Made by a program: the position numbers and the translations under genes. The notes under the pieces were generated by a model, which saw only the letters and a program-made list of their open reading frames with translations, did not search any database and was not told the origin of the DNA. Shown piece by piece: positions 11,063-23,720 of a DNA stretch of 64,000 nt. The stretch spans positions 59,160,928 through 59,224,927 of the forward strand of contig OW121744.1 in assembly GCA_933228675.1 (NCBI GenBank). Direction: 5' to 3'. Source of the stretch: Stomorhina lunata (taxonomy: Eukaryota; Arthropoda; Insecta; Diptera; Rhiniidae). Positions within the stretch are counted from its first letter, which is position 1. Every line of letters begins with the position of its first letter.

Positions 11063-11199
11063 GTTGTTTCCTGGGGCGTTTTTTTTTTCTATATTGTTTT
11101 CAGGGCTTCCAGGCTAGGATGGCCTGGTAATATCATCTTACATTTCAGGTGCATATTCTCATAAGTTTAGTTTTACATTTATCTTGTAGCAACTTTGGT

Positions 11200-12000
11200 A
11201 TCATTTTCACTGATAATAAATCAGAATCTACATCTATGAAAGATGTTCCTGTTATTCAAATTTCGTCAGAAGTGTTACTATACGGTGTCGAGGAGTGTAA
11301 GCGCTTGAATCCTATTCTTAGCCCATTGCTCCCAAATTCAATATCACCGTGTGATAAGATAGCAAATGTTGAAAGAGAACTACAATTTTCAATGCTGCCT
11401 TGCGACTAGACGAAGCTGCAGCATCATGGTTTTCTTCTGTTAAGGAATAAGAGTTGTCATAGGACTGTGTTAGGGATCTGCTTCTGGATCCATTTCCTTC
11501 TATTAATTATAAGTCTGATATTTATTGGAAACAGATGTGTAGGGTGAAACAAACATTTTAAATTGTAGAAGGGTATTTTTACGATGTGTTGGCTCTTGCT
11601 AGAGCTGCGAGTTTCATTACAGGCACAGGTATTCCGCAATGTGGGACCGTCCAGGATTTGTTGTATCAAATAAAATAACATTTATACATCGTGGAGCGGC
11701 AAGGTTACTTGCTGCAATTGTACAGAAGTTGGACATTTTTGAAGAGAATGCAAGAAGCCAAGGAAGGAATATGATCGATCTCAAAATGAATTCACTCCAA
11801 AGGTATCACGCTTATTCTATAAAAGAAGTAGCGAATTAACTCAAAATGCTTTGGCAGTGAATATTCGACTATAAAAATGAATGTTGTAAAGAAATAGGTC
11901 TTGATCTGAGTTTGGAATTATGCAATACAAAACTAACGGGATTTGGAGGTACAGATTCAAAGCGTGTCATGAATGATTATATGTGGTAAGTGTGACTTTG
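11200..12000 (+). pseudogene. LTR-retrotransposon gag/protease remnant
   Basis: In one plus frame, 11704-11770 encodes a zinc knuckle (C-x2-C-x4-H-x4-C) with a stop codon inside it. About 130 bp later, 11893-11970 reads GLDLSLELCNTKLTGFGGTD, resembling the aspartic protease region of Gypsy-type elements. Upstream, 11200-11409 has an open gag-like stretch without clear motifs. Frames change several times and no integrase, RT or LTR pair was found, so this is a dead fragment. Only the knuckle is a firm motif; the Gypsy assignment is inference. Confidence 0.5.
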
Positions 12001-12700
12001 TATTATTAGTGTGGTTGCGTGGCGAGTGTGATTTCCTACGTTGAGCGTTTTGTTGTGATTCCGTGGTGAGTGTGATTTCCCACGAAGAAAGTTATTTTAT
12101 GAATCAAGCTATTTGTTATAGATTGAACAAGTATAGTTTGAACAATTTTTTTTTATATTTATATTAAGTTATCACTGAGGACAGTGATAAAACAGGACGG
12201 CCGAGTTATAAGATTGTTTCAAATTGTACTTGTTACAAATATACTTTAACAATAGCTATGAGAAAAAGCCCATCTCAGTATCCCTTTTTCATATTTCAAT
12301 ATTCTACTTCACGTAGCTTTTCAACATGGTTATCGTTGATTGTGCTGTCGATTGGCCGTTCGATAGATAGCGTTGAGCGTGTTGTCAAGTTAACGATATA
12401 ATACGGAACCAAAGGGTTGTTAATCTGTTGTTTAATCTCAGTTGACCTACTATAGGGGAACTCTTTATGCAACATTCATACAATATCCTGAAATGGGGGA
12501 GATGATGGCATATCTATAAATGTTGCTTAACGTTGCCATGTACGAGGTATAATATAAGGGATCCCTTAGGTATAATCTAAGGGAACAAGTACATATCTTC
12601 GTATGCTATCTTCATACACGCGAAGATCTTTCCTGTCATGCAAAGGAGAAAATAATAGCAAAGTTTGGATGATTTCTCCGATGACATTCCAATAGGTATT
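12001..12700. other. Non-coding, unassigned
   Basis: A short local duplication around 12008-12080 repeats 'GTGGTGAGTGTGATTTCC' type text. The rest shows no ORF or repeat I recognise; some may be flanking LTR-element sequence. Confidence 0.3.
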
Positions 12701-12701
12701 G

Positions 12702-13800
12702 CTATGTGTTTCTATGGTGTTTTGAGCGTTGATCTCTAAACTCTATGAATGACTGATGATCACTTAGATAATATACTATCCAACTCTGCAAATTTGTTGG
12801 GATTGTGGACTGTGGATGTTCTGGAAGAGGGCTTCCAGTGTCAAAATCTTTTGACAAGTCAAGCGACACAAAAACCGTTCTTCCACAAGGGTTCTGATGG
12901 TTTAAACCTTTTACCATTTAAGATAATGGCTGTTAATTCTGTGGTGTCGCTGTGCGTTTTGCGGAATCAAATCTATTCGCGAGCTGCTGTTCAGCTGGGG
13001 GAGGAGAAGAGCTTCGAATGTTTTCGCGACTGGTGACAGGAAGGATGTCCGTCTTTACGATGATTCCTTATTCACGGGTTTTCCAGGTTTTAAAATTGGG
13101 ATCACTCTACCCACTTTCTAGACATTGGAATAGTCATGGACATATTTAGGACACCTGTCATTAACTCAACAAGGTGTTTTAACATCATCATTAAAAATGC
13201 GTCAGGGCCAATTGCCTTAGAACGCTAATCTGTACGGATGACCTTTGCAACATCTGTGGGAGTAAAAAGTTCGCCTTATATGATATGATGTTGTCGGCAA
13301 TCTTTATCGCTACCCGATCATCCCTTTTCATAGAACTGTAAACTTTTCGAGAGAGATCAAACTGTAAACCACAACTAACTTATTCTTGTGCTAAGGTTGC
13401 AGTTCTTTAAGTGATCAAACAGTCCCGCTTGTCCTTATTTACCAACCTTTTGATATCACGGTTCAGCTGAACGATCGTGGGATCATCGGGGTTGTTATTG
13501 CGGATCGCAACACGCTCATCCGCTAATCCAACTGCTTCTTCTAGGTAGTGCGACCTCATCACGAGTATTCTATCAGCGGGGTTGAAGCGACTGGCCGCTG
13601 TGTTGATGATTACGCGAAACTTCCTCTCTGTGGGTAGTTGAAGATCTAGGATATTGCGGTCAAAGAATTCTCTGAAGCCATTCCAATTTGTTTTTTTTCT
13701 GGTTTATGTAAGTACGACGTTCAGAGACCATAAAATCGTTTGGTAGCTTCAGCTTAACTATCATGGGCAGATGGTCTAAAGCTAGAGACTCAACATAGCG
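12702..13800 (-). pseudogene. Jockey-clade non-LTR element fragment
   Basis: Read on the minus strand from 13800 down, it shows the endonuclease C-terminus (a DHLPMIVKLKLP-like stretch near 13755-13780). Next is the EN-RT linker (about 13430-13690: FREFFDRNILDLQLPTERKF, HYLEEAVGLADERVAIRNNN, and NRDIKRLVNKDKR). Then comes the RT start (12702-12917: FVSLDLSKDFDT, NLQSWIVYYLSDHQSF). The middle is scrambled by frameshifts. It is a 5'- and 3'-truncated dead copy, less decayed than the 1-1260 copy. The order of domains makes the family assignment fairly safe. Confidence 0.7.
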
Positions 13801-14916
13801 TGGAAAACAGTAATAACACAGTTAATGTGATCAGCACGAGATCACAATTTCATACTAAATTTTTGCAGTGATACTTTAACAACCGCATATGTAACGGATA
13901 GACTCTAAAGAAGTTATAAACTTTCAAGAAGCCCACGGTTGCGCTTTCAAGAAGCCTACGCTTAGTCAAATAAGGTACCAGGCTTCCTTATCTTTACAAA
14001 TATCTGAAGAAACCTAACAAATTAGTCAAAAAATAAAATGAATACGAATAACTTGAAGTTCCTAAGAGGTCATAGAGATTAATAAAGTGCTCCCGTTTCG
14101 CTCCACATATCGGGGAGGGAGTAATTTATATTAAGGAGGTATTTTATAAATCTCTTAGGACCTATGCTCATTTGAGGGCTAAAGGATGATAAAGAAGAGA
14201 TTATAACACTATAAGAAATCGATTAGAAAGAAAAGTTAAAATCCGACTCACCATTAAAAGAGTGAACGTCTGTATATGCGCTAGAGTAAGATAATTCAAA
14301 TTTATCTACTTTACATTGGTATCAATAAAACTGAATTTATCAAAAAAGTGTGTTTTAAGAAAATTTACTTCCTAACCAGCGTTGCCAAGTGTGCAAATTT
14401 ATCTGTTTTTTGCAGATTTTAAAAGTGGAAAATAGGTTTTTACCCAAGAAAATTGGTTCTTACCCAAGAAAATAGTTTTGTTTTTTTAATTTTATAATTT
14501 GTTAATTTTGCAAATAAGAATACATATTTTTTACATTTTCTTAAATTTTATTTTGAAGATGCAGATTTTAAATATGAAAACTGATATTTTTTGGAATTGT
14601 CAGTTTTTACAAAAAAAAAAATATGGCAATACTGTGCATAACCTAAAATTTGTTCATCATTTTTTTAAGAAAAGGCTTTGTATAATACAAAACAAAAGTT
14701 TTCTAAAGGTTGTCTAAAATCGATTGTCTATCCGATATGTTGGTATAGTCAACATAGTCTCTTTTGACTTTTTTACACTTAGTCCACAGATTCTTCAATT
14801 TTTATTATTCCAAATATAGGTCTTGATCTGATTAACAAATTAATTCAACAATTCATGACTAGTAAGAACAAAAATGAATCAATATTTCAAGATTTTGGTA
14901 ACTTTAGTATACACAA
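13801..14916. other. Intergenic, nothing recognised
   Basis: AT-rich sequence with a small tandem duplication at 14436-14476 (TTTTTACCCAAGAAAAT twice). No gene or transposon end is evident. Confidence 0.4.
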
Positions 14917-14922
14917 TTTATT
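14917..14922 (-). terminator. Poly-A signal of gene B
   Basis: AATAAA on the minus strand, 120 nt after the stop of gene B. Confidence 0.5.
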
Positions 14923-15041
14923 AAAAATATACATGATGAAAAATTATAATAAAACTTTTTAAATAAAAATAAACACATTCGAAATAAAGTAAGAATCTTA
15001 ATGATTTCACTTTTTTAAAACTCAAAAAATTTGAGAAATAA

Positions 15042-16034
15042 TTACTTTTTAGTATTTTTACCGGCATTTGCTTCCAAATAAGCCAATAATTTAGCAATAT
15101 AAGGTGGTGGTGTAGGAATATGTTCTCCCTGCGGAACAAAACCATTATCATCGGCCACATAATCGACGCGATACAAAAGACCATCATCGCCCGTGTACTC
15201 ATAAAATCCCTTTGAACGTAAACCATCATCAGTTTGTAGTTTTTCAACTTTGCCGGCTTCCTCAGCTAAAATACCATTTTCAGTTTCGTAACTAAGGGGG
15301 AATAAGAAAATGGAAATTAACCAAAGCATACCTTAGGGAGTATAATTAAAAACTGTTAACATTGTTTATAGCACTTAACATTTCAAAAGCCTGTTATTTA
15401 ACATTTTTCCGTTATTATATTTAAAACTTACAGATAATGATAGCCATCTTCCTCTACTTTATCCTCCAAACGTATAATATTCCAACCATTGCCACCTTCA
15501 CCTGTACCTTTTCCCTTGGCCGAGGGCTTAGCTAAAGTGGGAGCATTAAGGCTATTTCCTAGGCCTGAGCCAGATTTTCTAATAATTGGTGTAACTAAAG
15601 GAGGCTTTTTTGCTCCCAAACCTGAGCCGGCATTTGAGTTAGCCCCACTTCCACCACCAGCTCCACCACCTGGTCCACCACTATTCTTATCAGGCTTATA
15701 TTTGTCAATGTCACCAGAATATTGGCCACCATCACGGGCATCATGAACATATTTTACATCCTTATGAACATATTTTCCGTCATTACCCCCTTGATAACGG
15801 CCATCATTACTGGGACGATATCTACCATCGCCTGCAGGACGATAACGACCATCTCCTGCTCCCTTCGGTTTGGGTGGAGGTTTGTAGCGGCCATCACTTT
15901 GTGCATTAGCCAGTAGCACTACACCCAGCAGTAAAAGACTGATAATCTACAAAGTCATTTTTAAGAAGTCTATTTTATATCCGTAGGATAATGATTGAAA
16001 TTATACGCACCATAGGCTGTAAAGACTGTAACAT
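15042..16034 (-). CDS. RR-1 cuticle protein, gene B (Cpr49Ac-like)
   Basis: Three exons on the minus strand: 16034-16011, 15946-15432 and 15291-15042. The introns are 64 and 140 bp (donors GTGCGT and GTAAGT, acceptors TTTGTAG and CCCTTAG), and all junctions keep frame, giving 262 residues. Residues 1-23 are a signal peptide ([15 protein letters not shown]). Residues 25-75 hold tandem DGRYRP/DGKYVH repeats, and residues 85-150 are Gly/Pro-rich. The RR-1 chitin-binding domain spans about 176-236, with YETENG, then [22 protein letters not shown] and VPQG. The product should be secreted and bind chitin in soft cuticle (known for RR-1). The DGRY repeats recall Drosophila Cpr49Ac; orthology is inferred. 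Confidence 0.9.
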
Positions 16035-16091
16035 TGCGCTGGAAATGCAATTCGTTGAAATTAAAATGAACCGTTTTTAAAGATGTTGTAA

Positions 16092-16100
16092 CTATTTATA
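16092..16100 (-). promoter_or_regulatory. TATA box of gene B
   Basis: TATAAATAG on the minus strand, with an initiator-like TTCATT about 32 bp downstream (around 16067) and the ATG at 16034. The spacing fits a fly core promoter. Confidence 0.6.
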
Positions 16101-16404
16101 CCTCAATGTCCACTCATCAACGCAATTTACACCAGCTACAAATGATGATCAGTTATTACTATTTTTATTAGCCACCCGCTTAGTTATAGCCAAACGTAGA
16201 TCTTGGTATTTATGTATGTAAGTACATTTGTGCATAAATATCATTTAGCGGTAATTTAATTTGATTTGGTTATTTAATTACTATTTATTTAATTGCTTTA
16301 AATTAAGATTTTCTAGCTAATTGATAAGTTTTTACTACTCCTTACTACTATAAGGTATTTTGCATTTGTCCTAATGTTTGTAACCCATTACACTGGTGTA
16401 GTTT

Positions 16405-19400
16405 AGCAGTAATAGTCTGTTCTACTTTTAATATGTAGTTAGGATAAACATGTTGATAGTAATACGATAGGTCCATATAATTTGTTAGGTGTTCCTAATA
16501 CCGTATATAAAGTCTGGACATTGGTGCAATTTCAAATGCTGCTTGTACCTCCGAATCTTTTTGATTGTAGATATAAAAAGGGTATGTTATATACATATAT
16601 ATCTTATCTTATCTTATATTCTTAAACGAGCAATAATTGTATGTTTATATATATAGTACCTGGTTGACCGAGCCTTGATCGGAGCTTTATAATAAGCATT
16701 TTGTGCAAATATTCAGTTAAATTCGAATTATTTTATTTATTTTTTCCGATCAACACATAGTTTGCATAGTTTACAGATTAACTCATTTTGAAAAATTTTG
16801 GAAATTGGTCATACCAACAGAAACCTCCGTCGACTCATGCGCAACAACTTTGCTAAATATTATAGCCTGATCAAAGGCACAGTTTACGATTTATTTCATT
16901 TTGAGTAATTTTCAGTGGCGCCACCTGAAGTTGTTCATACCAACTAAGAAACCTTCGTCTGCTTATGTGCAACAACTTTGCTAAGATTATAGCATGATTA
17001 AATGTACAGCTTACGATAAAATTGATTTTGAGTAATTTTCAGTAGCGCCACCTGTCGGAAATTATTCACACAAACCAAAAAGCCTTTGCCGGCTCATGCG
17101 CTACAACTTTGCTAAAGATCATAGCATGATCAAATATACAGTTTACGATTTAATAAATTTTTAGTAATTTTCAGTGGCGCCACCTAACGGAAATTAGTAT
17201 TACCAACTTAAAAACCTTCGCCGGCTTATCCGCAACATCTTCGCTAAAGAGCATAATATGAGCAAATTCAAAGTTTACTATTCTATAAAGAACATCATAC
17301 AAACATTCATTTGTTTAAAAGTTATAACATTACTCATTTTTCCCTTTTTATCCACTACTTTCAAAAAGTTCCATATGCTTATTTTGTACTTCTTTGGTAC
17401 CAATTGAATTCGGTACATTTTATTAAAACGCAGTTAACATAATTCCTATTCATATTACTTTTGAGATGTTAAGTTATCATTTTATCCCTTTTATATAATG
17501 GCCATCTCGAAAACGGCTCTAACGATTTTGATAAAACTTAAACAGTGGGTACATTTTTTAATGTATATTTCGAAAAAGAAGGGACTTTTGGAACATTTGC
17601 CTCTAAGAAGGTAAAAACGGGTAAAAAAAGGGAAAAAAATCGAAAACGTTATATCTTCTAAAGTAATAAGTATAGAAACCAAATTAAAATTATGTTTTAA
17701 ACAGCTATGAAAATAAGCGGACAATTGTTTGGTACTTTTTTGAAAGTATGTCCGATAGGGGGTAAAAAGGGTGAAACTAGTTTTTTTGGTACTTTTTTAA
17801 CCCACTCTTATTTTTTAAACTAAAGAATATAGATAGGAACTTTGTACAGCAATCAATAGATGTGAAAGAAATATTGAACACGTAATTGGTACTTGTTTGA
17901 TTTTCGGGCCAAAATGAGTAAAAAAGGGATAAAATGATATAACATCTCAAAAGGAAATATTTATTTATTACATTATGTTAACTGCGTTTTAATAAAATGT
18001 CCCGAATTCAATTGGTACCAAAGAAGAACAAAATATGCATATGGAACTTTTTGAAATTAGGGGATAAAAATGGGGAAAAATAGTAATGTAATAACTTTTA
18101 AGCAAATGAATGTTTTTCTGTATGTATGTTTTTTATAGAATAGTAAACTGTGAATTTGATCATGTTATGCTGTTTAGCGAAGATGTTGTGGATAAGCCAG
18201 CGAAGGTTTTTAAGTTGGTAAGACTAATTTCCGACAGGTGGTGCCACTGAAAATTACTAAAAATTAATTAAATCGTAAACTGTACATTTGATCATACTAT
18301 GATCTTTAGCAAAGTTGTAGCTCATGAGCCGGCGAGGTCTTTTTAATGGGCATGAATAATTTCCGACAGGCGGCGCTACTGAAAATTACTCAAAGTCAAT
18401 TTAATCGTAAGCTGTACATTTAATCATTCTATAATCCTTAGCAAAGTTGTTGTACAAGAGCCGACGAAGGTTTTTTAGTTGGTATGAAGAAATTTCGATA
18501 GGTGGCGCCACTTAAATTTACTCAAAGTCAATTTAATCGTAAGCTGTACATTTAATCATGCTATAATCTTTAGCAAAGTTGTTGCGGATAAGCCGACGAA
18601 GGTTTATTAATTAGAATGACCAAAGTCCGACAGGTGGCGCCACTGAAAATTACTTAAAGTGAATTATATCGTAAACTGTGCATTTGATCATGTTGTTGTC
18701 ATAAGCAAAGTTGTTACGCATAAACAGATGAAGGTTTCTTAGTTAGTATGAACAACTTCAGGTGGCGCCACTGAAAACTACTCAAAATGAATTAAATCGT
18801 AAACTGTGCATTTGATCAGACTATAATCTTTGGCAAAGTTGTTGCGCACGAGTCGACGGAGGTTTCTGTTGGTATTACCAATTTCCAAAATTATTCAAAA
18901 TGAGTTAAACTGTAAACTATGCAAATTATGTGTTGATCGGACAAAATAAATAAAATAATTCAAAATTAACTGAATATTTGTACAATGTCTTTCCCCTAAA
19001 TTTATTTTAGTACTTTATAAAATAAAATGTATAAAAACTTTAAAATTTGCCTCAAAATGCTTATCACAGAGCTCCGAGCAAGGCTCGGTCAACCAGGTAC
19101 TAAAAATTATAGCCAAATGTTGACCGATTATAACAAAATTTTACACACTGGCTGGTATTTATATAAAGCTTGTTTTTACAAAATTGAATGGCCATAACTG
19201 TCATAGTTTCTAATTTAATAGCTTTTAACTGGCCTTTGCTACATTTTTTTTTTGGTTTCCGGGAGTGTTTTTTATATGAAAGCTATAGTCAAATATGGAC
19301 CGATTCCTATAAAATTTGATATACTACCAATAGTTGCACAAAACATCCCTATTTTAAATTTAGTCGTCATAGCTATTACAATTGTGTTCAATTTATCAGC

Positions 19401-19680
19401 ATTCACGTGTTTCCCGGGGCGGGGTTATATGGGAGCTCTAACTAAATGTGAACCGAATTCGCCCATCTTTAGTACACAACTTCTGTTACATATCAAAAAT
19501 ACTTTTGTACAATTTTATCTCTCTAGCTCTTGTAGTTAAGGAGGTATCGCACTTTTATCTGACGGACAAACGGACATAAACCGACTTTTCTTTTTGTATT
19601 TTTGTGTTTCCGTAAGTTTTTTATATGGGAGCTATGGTCAAATGGTGACCGATTGTGACAAAATTTTGCACCTCTGAGAT
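16405..19680 (-). mobile_element. R1-b: inverted R1 copy split by a foldback element
   Basis: Left part 16405-16655 and right part 19101-19680 together follow the reverse complement of R1 (compare 7740-7990 and 4900-5400), with the 16656-19100 foldback in between. Neither R1 terminus is clearly preserved. A (CTTAT)3 tract lies at 16602-16617. The ORF 19252-19539 is only translated repeat sequence. Confidence 0.55.
16656..19100. mobile_element. 2.4 kb foldback element with tandem-repeat arms
   Basis: The ends are GTACCTGGTTGACCGAGCC (16656-16674) and its inverse at 19082-19100, flanked by TA (16654-16655, 19101-19102). Each arm is about 800 bp. The arms contain 4-6 tandem units of about 120-130 bp built around 'CAACAACTTTGCTAA...TTTTCAGTGGCGCCACC'; the left-arm units are mirrored in the right arm (18080-18940). 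The centre (about 17340-18080) is also largely palindromic. No transposase is present. This is the layout of foldback (FB-like) elements; the family is unassigned. Confidence 0.75.
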
Positions 19681-20736
19681 TCTACATAGAAAAAAATAAA
19701 ATTTTCCTCACCTCTTGCATTTGTATCGGAGCTTTCCCAGATGGTTAGTTATCTATTATCATCATTCTAGTCAGATCAAAAACCACGGATTATATCTAAT
19801 TTACGGGACAGAATAAAGTCGACCTGGACCGACTATATCACTTTCCAACTTGTTTTAATATATTAATTAATACTTATTAATAGGCAACTGATATGTCTTT
19901 AAAGTTTAAATACTTAAACCTGTCCACATTAAATGTAATAATTTATGATGAGTTTAAGATATATTGCACCCTACACATTTTTCTTATAAGCAGAAAAATT
20001 CATTCAGTCTTGAAAAATAATGACACCTTTCAAGTGAAAGATTAATCGTTTAGAACACTTTAAAAATTAGAAAAAATAAAATGTTGATGCATCCAACCAT
20101 TTTCAAAGCAAATATAAATACATACGATGATATACGGGGTAAATATACGATTAACGTTATTTTTATAAAAATAATCAGTCTTTAATTTTCTGACAGGTGT
20201 CACATTGATTGTGACGGATTGTAGAGTTCCTATGTTTTTTTTATTTTTTTTGTCTATCTACCATCTTCGAAGAGTCAAGTAACGGATACGAAAATAATCA
20301 ATAAATGATTTGCAACTAAGTTTTGAATTGTGTCAGTTATAAAAAGATGTAAATGTTAAAGTGATTAAAAAACTGACATAAGCGTACATCTGTTCCATAA
20401 ATTTGTTTTGTCATAAAAATGCTAATAACTTTGAAATTTTTGCAATAAAACGGAAATATATAAGATCTACTTATTACTTATTTGGTATTTATATTTATGA
20501 ATGGATTCTCACAACTTGTATTAAATATGACAACAACAAATTTTTATATGATTCAAGTGCTTATGGACCGATTTTGATGAAATTAAATTAAGTGCATTTC
20601 ATGTCAGTATACCCTCCAGGAGTTTCACGAATCTTATGTCAGCAGAAGGTCTGAGTTTTAAAGATTATAAAATTATTATATGCATGATATGAAAGTATTT
20701 TAGAAAAATTGGAAAGAATTTTGTAATATTTTAATT
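19681..20736. other. Intergenic, nothing recognised
   Basis: AT-rich, with no coherent ORF. A hairpin-like GTCGACCTGGACCGACTATA near 19818 may be the tail of another Helentron-like repeat. Confidence 0.35.
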
Positions 20737-20990
20737 ATTATACCCAACATCAAAAAGAATGGGGGTATATTGAGATTGTCATTCCTTTTGTAATTTCCTT
20801 AATATTGGCTCAAAAATTAAAAAAATCCTTATGAAATTCTAAGACGATTGAGCGATGTCCGTCTGTCTGTTGAAATCACGATAACGCCTAAACGAAAGGA
20901 AATTGGGCAAATTCGGTTGACATTTGACCATAGCTCCCGTATAACCTAGTCTAGGCTAATCGCTTATTTGCTAATAAATGACAAATTGTA

Positions 20991-22000
20991 ACACTACTCC
21001 CTGTTAATGTTCACAAATTGTTATATAACTATATTACAAATAGATATAAATCAAATCAAATGGAAAGTCGTCTTCTCGTCACGTAAAAAGATCTGTGCTG
21101 TTGTACCACAGGGCAGTATATTAGGACCTCTCCTTTATCTACTGTATACTTCTGATATGCCAACAAGTTCGTTTACTCACACGTCTACATTTGCAGATGA
21201 TACAGCCCTCATAAGTGTTCACAAAAATCCTGTTATAGCATCTGAACGTCTACAATCATATATTTATGACTTGGAGAAATGGTAGAACAAATGGAAAATT
21301 AAAGTGAATCCCACAAAATGTGTTCACATGACATTTTAGTTAAGAAGAGAAAATTGCCCACCAGTTAATATCAACAATGTCCATATTCCTGAAGAGACAA
21401 AAGTTAAGTACCTTGGTGTTCACCTAGATCGTCGTTTGACTTGGGCCCATCATATAGAATCAAAAATCGTGCAAATCAAACTGAAGACTAACCAAATTTA
21501 TTGGTTAATAAGTCCACGGTCTTCCCTAGACCTAGAATAAAAACTCCTCTTGTACAAGGCGGTTATAAAACCAATTTGGGTTTACGGCACCCAGTTGTGG
21601 GGTACAGCATCTTCATCTAATGTTGAAAAATTACAGAGAAGACAGTCAAAACTCTTAAGAGTAATAACTGGTGCTCCCTGGTACATCAGAAACAGCAACA
21701 TTCATAAAGATTTATTGATTCCTACAGTACGCGAAGAAATAAATAACTACATTCTCAAGTATTCAACAAAACTGGCTGAACATCCTTACCCCCTTGCAAG
21801 GGCATTGCTAACACCAGAGGGTCACAGACGCTTAAGAAGGCTGAGAACGTTCGATCTGAATATTTAATATTTTAAGAATTCATATTTGTTATTGCACTGG
21901 CAATTATAAAATTTTATTATGTATAGGTTAAGATTTTAATACATATTGTAAATTTCTGAAAAAGAAAGATTCAATAAATAAAAAGACATTTGAAAAAAAA
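20991..22000 (+). pseudogene. 5'-truncated jockey-like retrotransposon with target duplication
   Basis: The frame reads the RT second half. It has VVPQGSILGPLLYLLYTSDM and TFADDTALIS (the catalytic FADD), then KVKYLGVHLDRRLTW and the thumb, then YKAVIKPIWVYGTQLWGTAS. It ends LRRLRTFDLNI at a stop at 21867. Stops near 21285, 21340 and 21538 break it. The 3' UTR ends in a short A tail (21992-22001). The host text AATAAATGAC.AAATTGTA (20973-20990) recurs after the tail as AATAAATGATAAATTATA (22001-22018): a slightly decayed target-site duplication. It is a classic dead-on-arrival insertion made by target-primed reverse transcription. Confidence 0.85.
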
Positions 22001-22018
22001 AATAAATGATAAATTATA

Positions 22019-22322
22019 TGTTTGTTTCCGTATTCTAACGAAACTACCCAAAACAGTCCGAAGTTGTCAGAAATTACTAAAAAAAACAACGATTTGTTCT
22101 GACAAATTTGTACGAGAACACGTTTGAGTAAGTTTGGGTTGTTTCGTTAAAGTACGGGAACAAACATTATATGTTTGTTCCCGAACTCAAACGAAACTAC
22201 CCAAACTTACTCAATCAAACGTGTTCCCGTACAAAATTTTCAATACAAATTGTTGTTTTTTGAGTAAATTCTGACAACTTCGGACTGTTTTGGGTAGTTT
22301 CGTTAGAGTACGGGAACAAACA
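22019..22322. mobile_element. Two MITEs inserted head-to-head, sharing TTATA
   Basis: Copy 1 is 22019-22166 and copy 2 is 22172-22322, the reverse complement of copy 1 (outer 60 bp nearly identical). Each begins and ends TGTTTGTT.CCG ... CGGGAACAAACA. TTATA lies before the first (22014-22018), between them (22167-22171) and after the second (22323-22327). There is no ORF. The superfamily is not clear. Confidence 0.75.
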
Positions 22323-23187
22323 TTATAACAGCTATGATGACAAAATTTGGTATCTAGAATTTTACATAAGCACTAGGTAGCATATAAAATTTCATCGAAA
22401 TCGGTTCACATTTAACCATAGCTCCCATATAAAAAAACTTACGGAAAAAGCCTAAATACCATCTGAAATTTACTTAAATGCCAATAAATGATAAACTGTA
22501 ATAGCTTCGTAAAGTCTTATGTGAATGCCAGCCAGTGTGCAAAATTTTGTCACAATCGGTCACCATTTGACGATAGCTCCCATATAAAAAACTTACGAAA
22601 ACACAAAAATACAAAAAGAAAAGGAGATTTATGTCCGTCTGTCCGTCATATAAAACGCGGCAACTCCTTAACTACAAAAGCTAGAGAGACAAAATCTTAC
22701 AAAAGTATTTTTGATATGTAACAAAAGTTGTGTACTAAAAATGGGAAAAATCGGTTCAAATTTAGTTAGAGCTCACATATAATCCCGCCCCGGGAAACAC
22801 ATGAATGCTGATAAATTGAGTACAATTGTAATAGCTATGACGACTAAATTTAGAATAGAGAAGTTTTATGCAACTATTGGTCAGTATATACAATTTTATA
22901 GGAATCGGTCCATATATGACTATAGCTTTCCTATAAAAAAACACTCCCGGAAACCAAGAAATATTTAGCAAGGACCAGTTAAAAGCTATTAAATTAGAAA
23001 TTGTGACAGCTAAATATTGCCACTAAATTTTGCAAAAATAAGCTTTATATAAATACCAGCCAGTGTGTGAAATTTTGTAACAATCGGTCAACATTTGGCT
23101 ATAATTCTTATATATATATATTCATATTACATTCCAATTTTTTATATCTACAATCAAAAATATTCGGAGTTACAAGCAGCATATTAA

Positions 23188-23364
23188 CCCCTTGACGTAT
23201 TTCCACGAGTCTGACTCGTGGTACAATTTCTGTGCCTAACATGGTTATCACGAGTCTGACTCGTTTTGCGACTGTTCTTTAGCATAAAAACTGGTTTGTT
23301 TAGTGCAGATTGTGTGCGAACAGTTGGAAGCGAACTTCGTTGCGCTAATTGATACGTCAAGGGG
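23188..23364. mobile_element. piggyBac-type MITE, copy 1
   Basis: It is flanked by TTAA on both sides (23184-23187, 23365-23368). The termini are CCCCTTGACGTAT and ATACGTCAAGGGG, fitting the piggyBac pattern of TTAA targets and CCC ends. Inside are two cassettes containing the palindrome ACGAGTCTGACTCGT. The minus ORF across it is incidental. Confidence 0.8.
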
Positions 23365-23589
23365 TTAAATAAGATTACGTATATGGTAGATGCATTAGGA
23401 ACTCCTATTACTATCAACTTCTTTATCCTAACAAAATATTAAGCTAAAACTTATTAATGTAAAACCATACCCGGTTACGACAACGAATTTTTTTTCAAAG
23501 TAAATAAATACTAGGAAACCACTTATACACTTTTGAATGTTGAACTATAAATCACTAAACTACCTTCATAAAATCTCCAGTTAATCGTG

Positions 23590-23720
23590 AACCAATTATC
23601 AAATAATCATGGAAAAACTTCAAACAGTCGTCAATCAACCATCAAACAACTGTCAAACAATCATCAAATAATCATGAAAAATCTTCAAACAATCGCTAGT
23701 CGAACTATTATCAAACACCA
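23590..23720. repeat. Degenerate TCAAACAATC tandem tract
   Basis: About a dozen diverged copies of an ATCAAAYAATC-like 10-12 bp unit, twice interrupted by ATCATGRAAAAWCTTCAAAC. Confidence 0.5.

Larger units (their letters stand above)
20737..23585 (+). mobile_element. R1-c: R1 copy with three later insertions
   Basis: It starts ATTATACCCAACATCAAAAA, matching the R1 5' end, and follows R1 through 'GCTCCCATATAAAAAACTTA' blocks to 'GGAAACCACTTATACACTTT' near 23520. It is interrupted by a non-LTR insertion (20991-22000), a MITE pair (22019-22322) and a piggyBac MITE (23188-23364). The 3' hairpin end is missing. Confidence 0.6.

Noticed and set aside
15489..15916. Plus-strand proline-rich ORFs over gene B
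   Set aside because: Antisense to the Gly/Pro-rich exon 2 of gene B; gene B has a signal peptide, splice sites and an RR domain.
19252..19539. ORF of 95 aa, similar to one at 22762-22971 (-)
   Set aside because: The similarity arises because both lie in R1 repeats; R1 is non-coding and the frames are not conserved in other copies.
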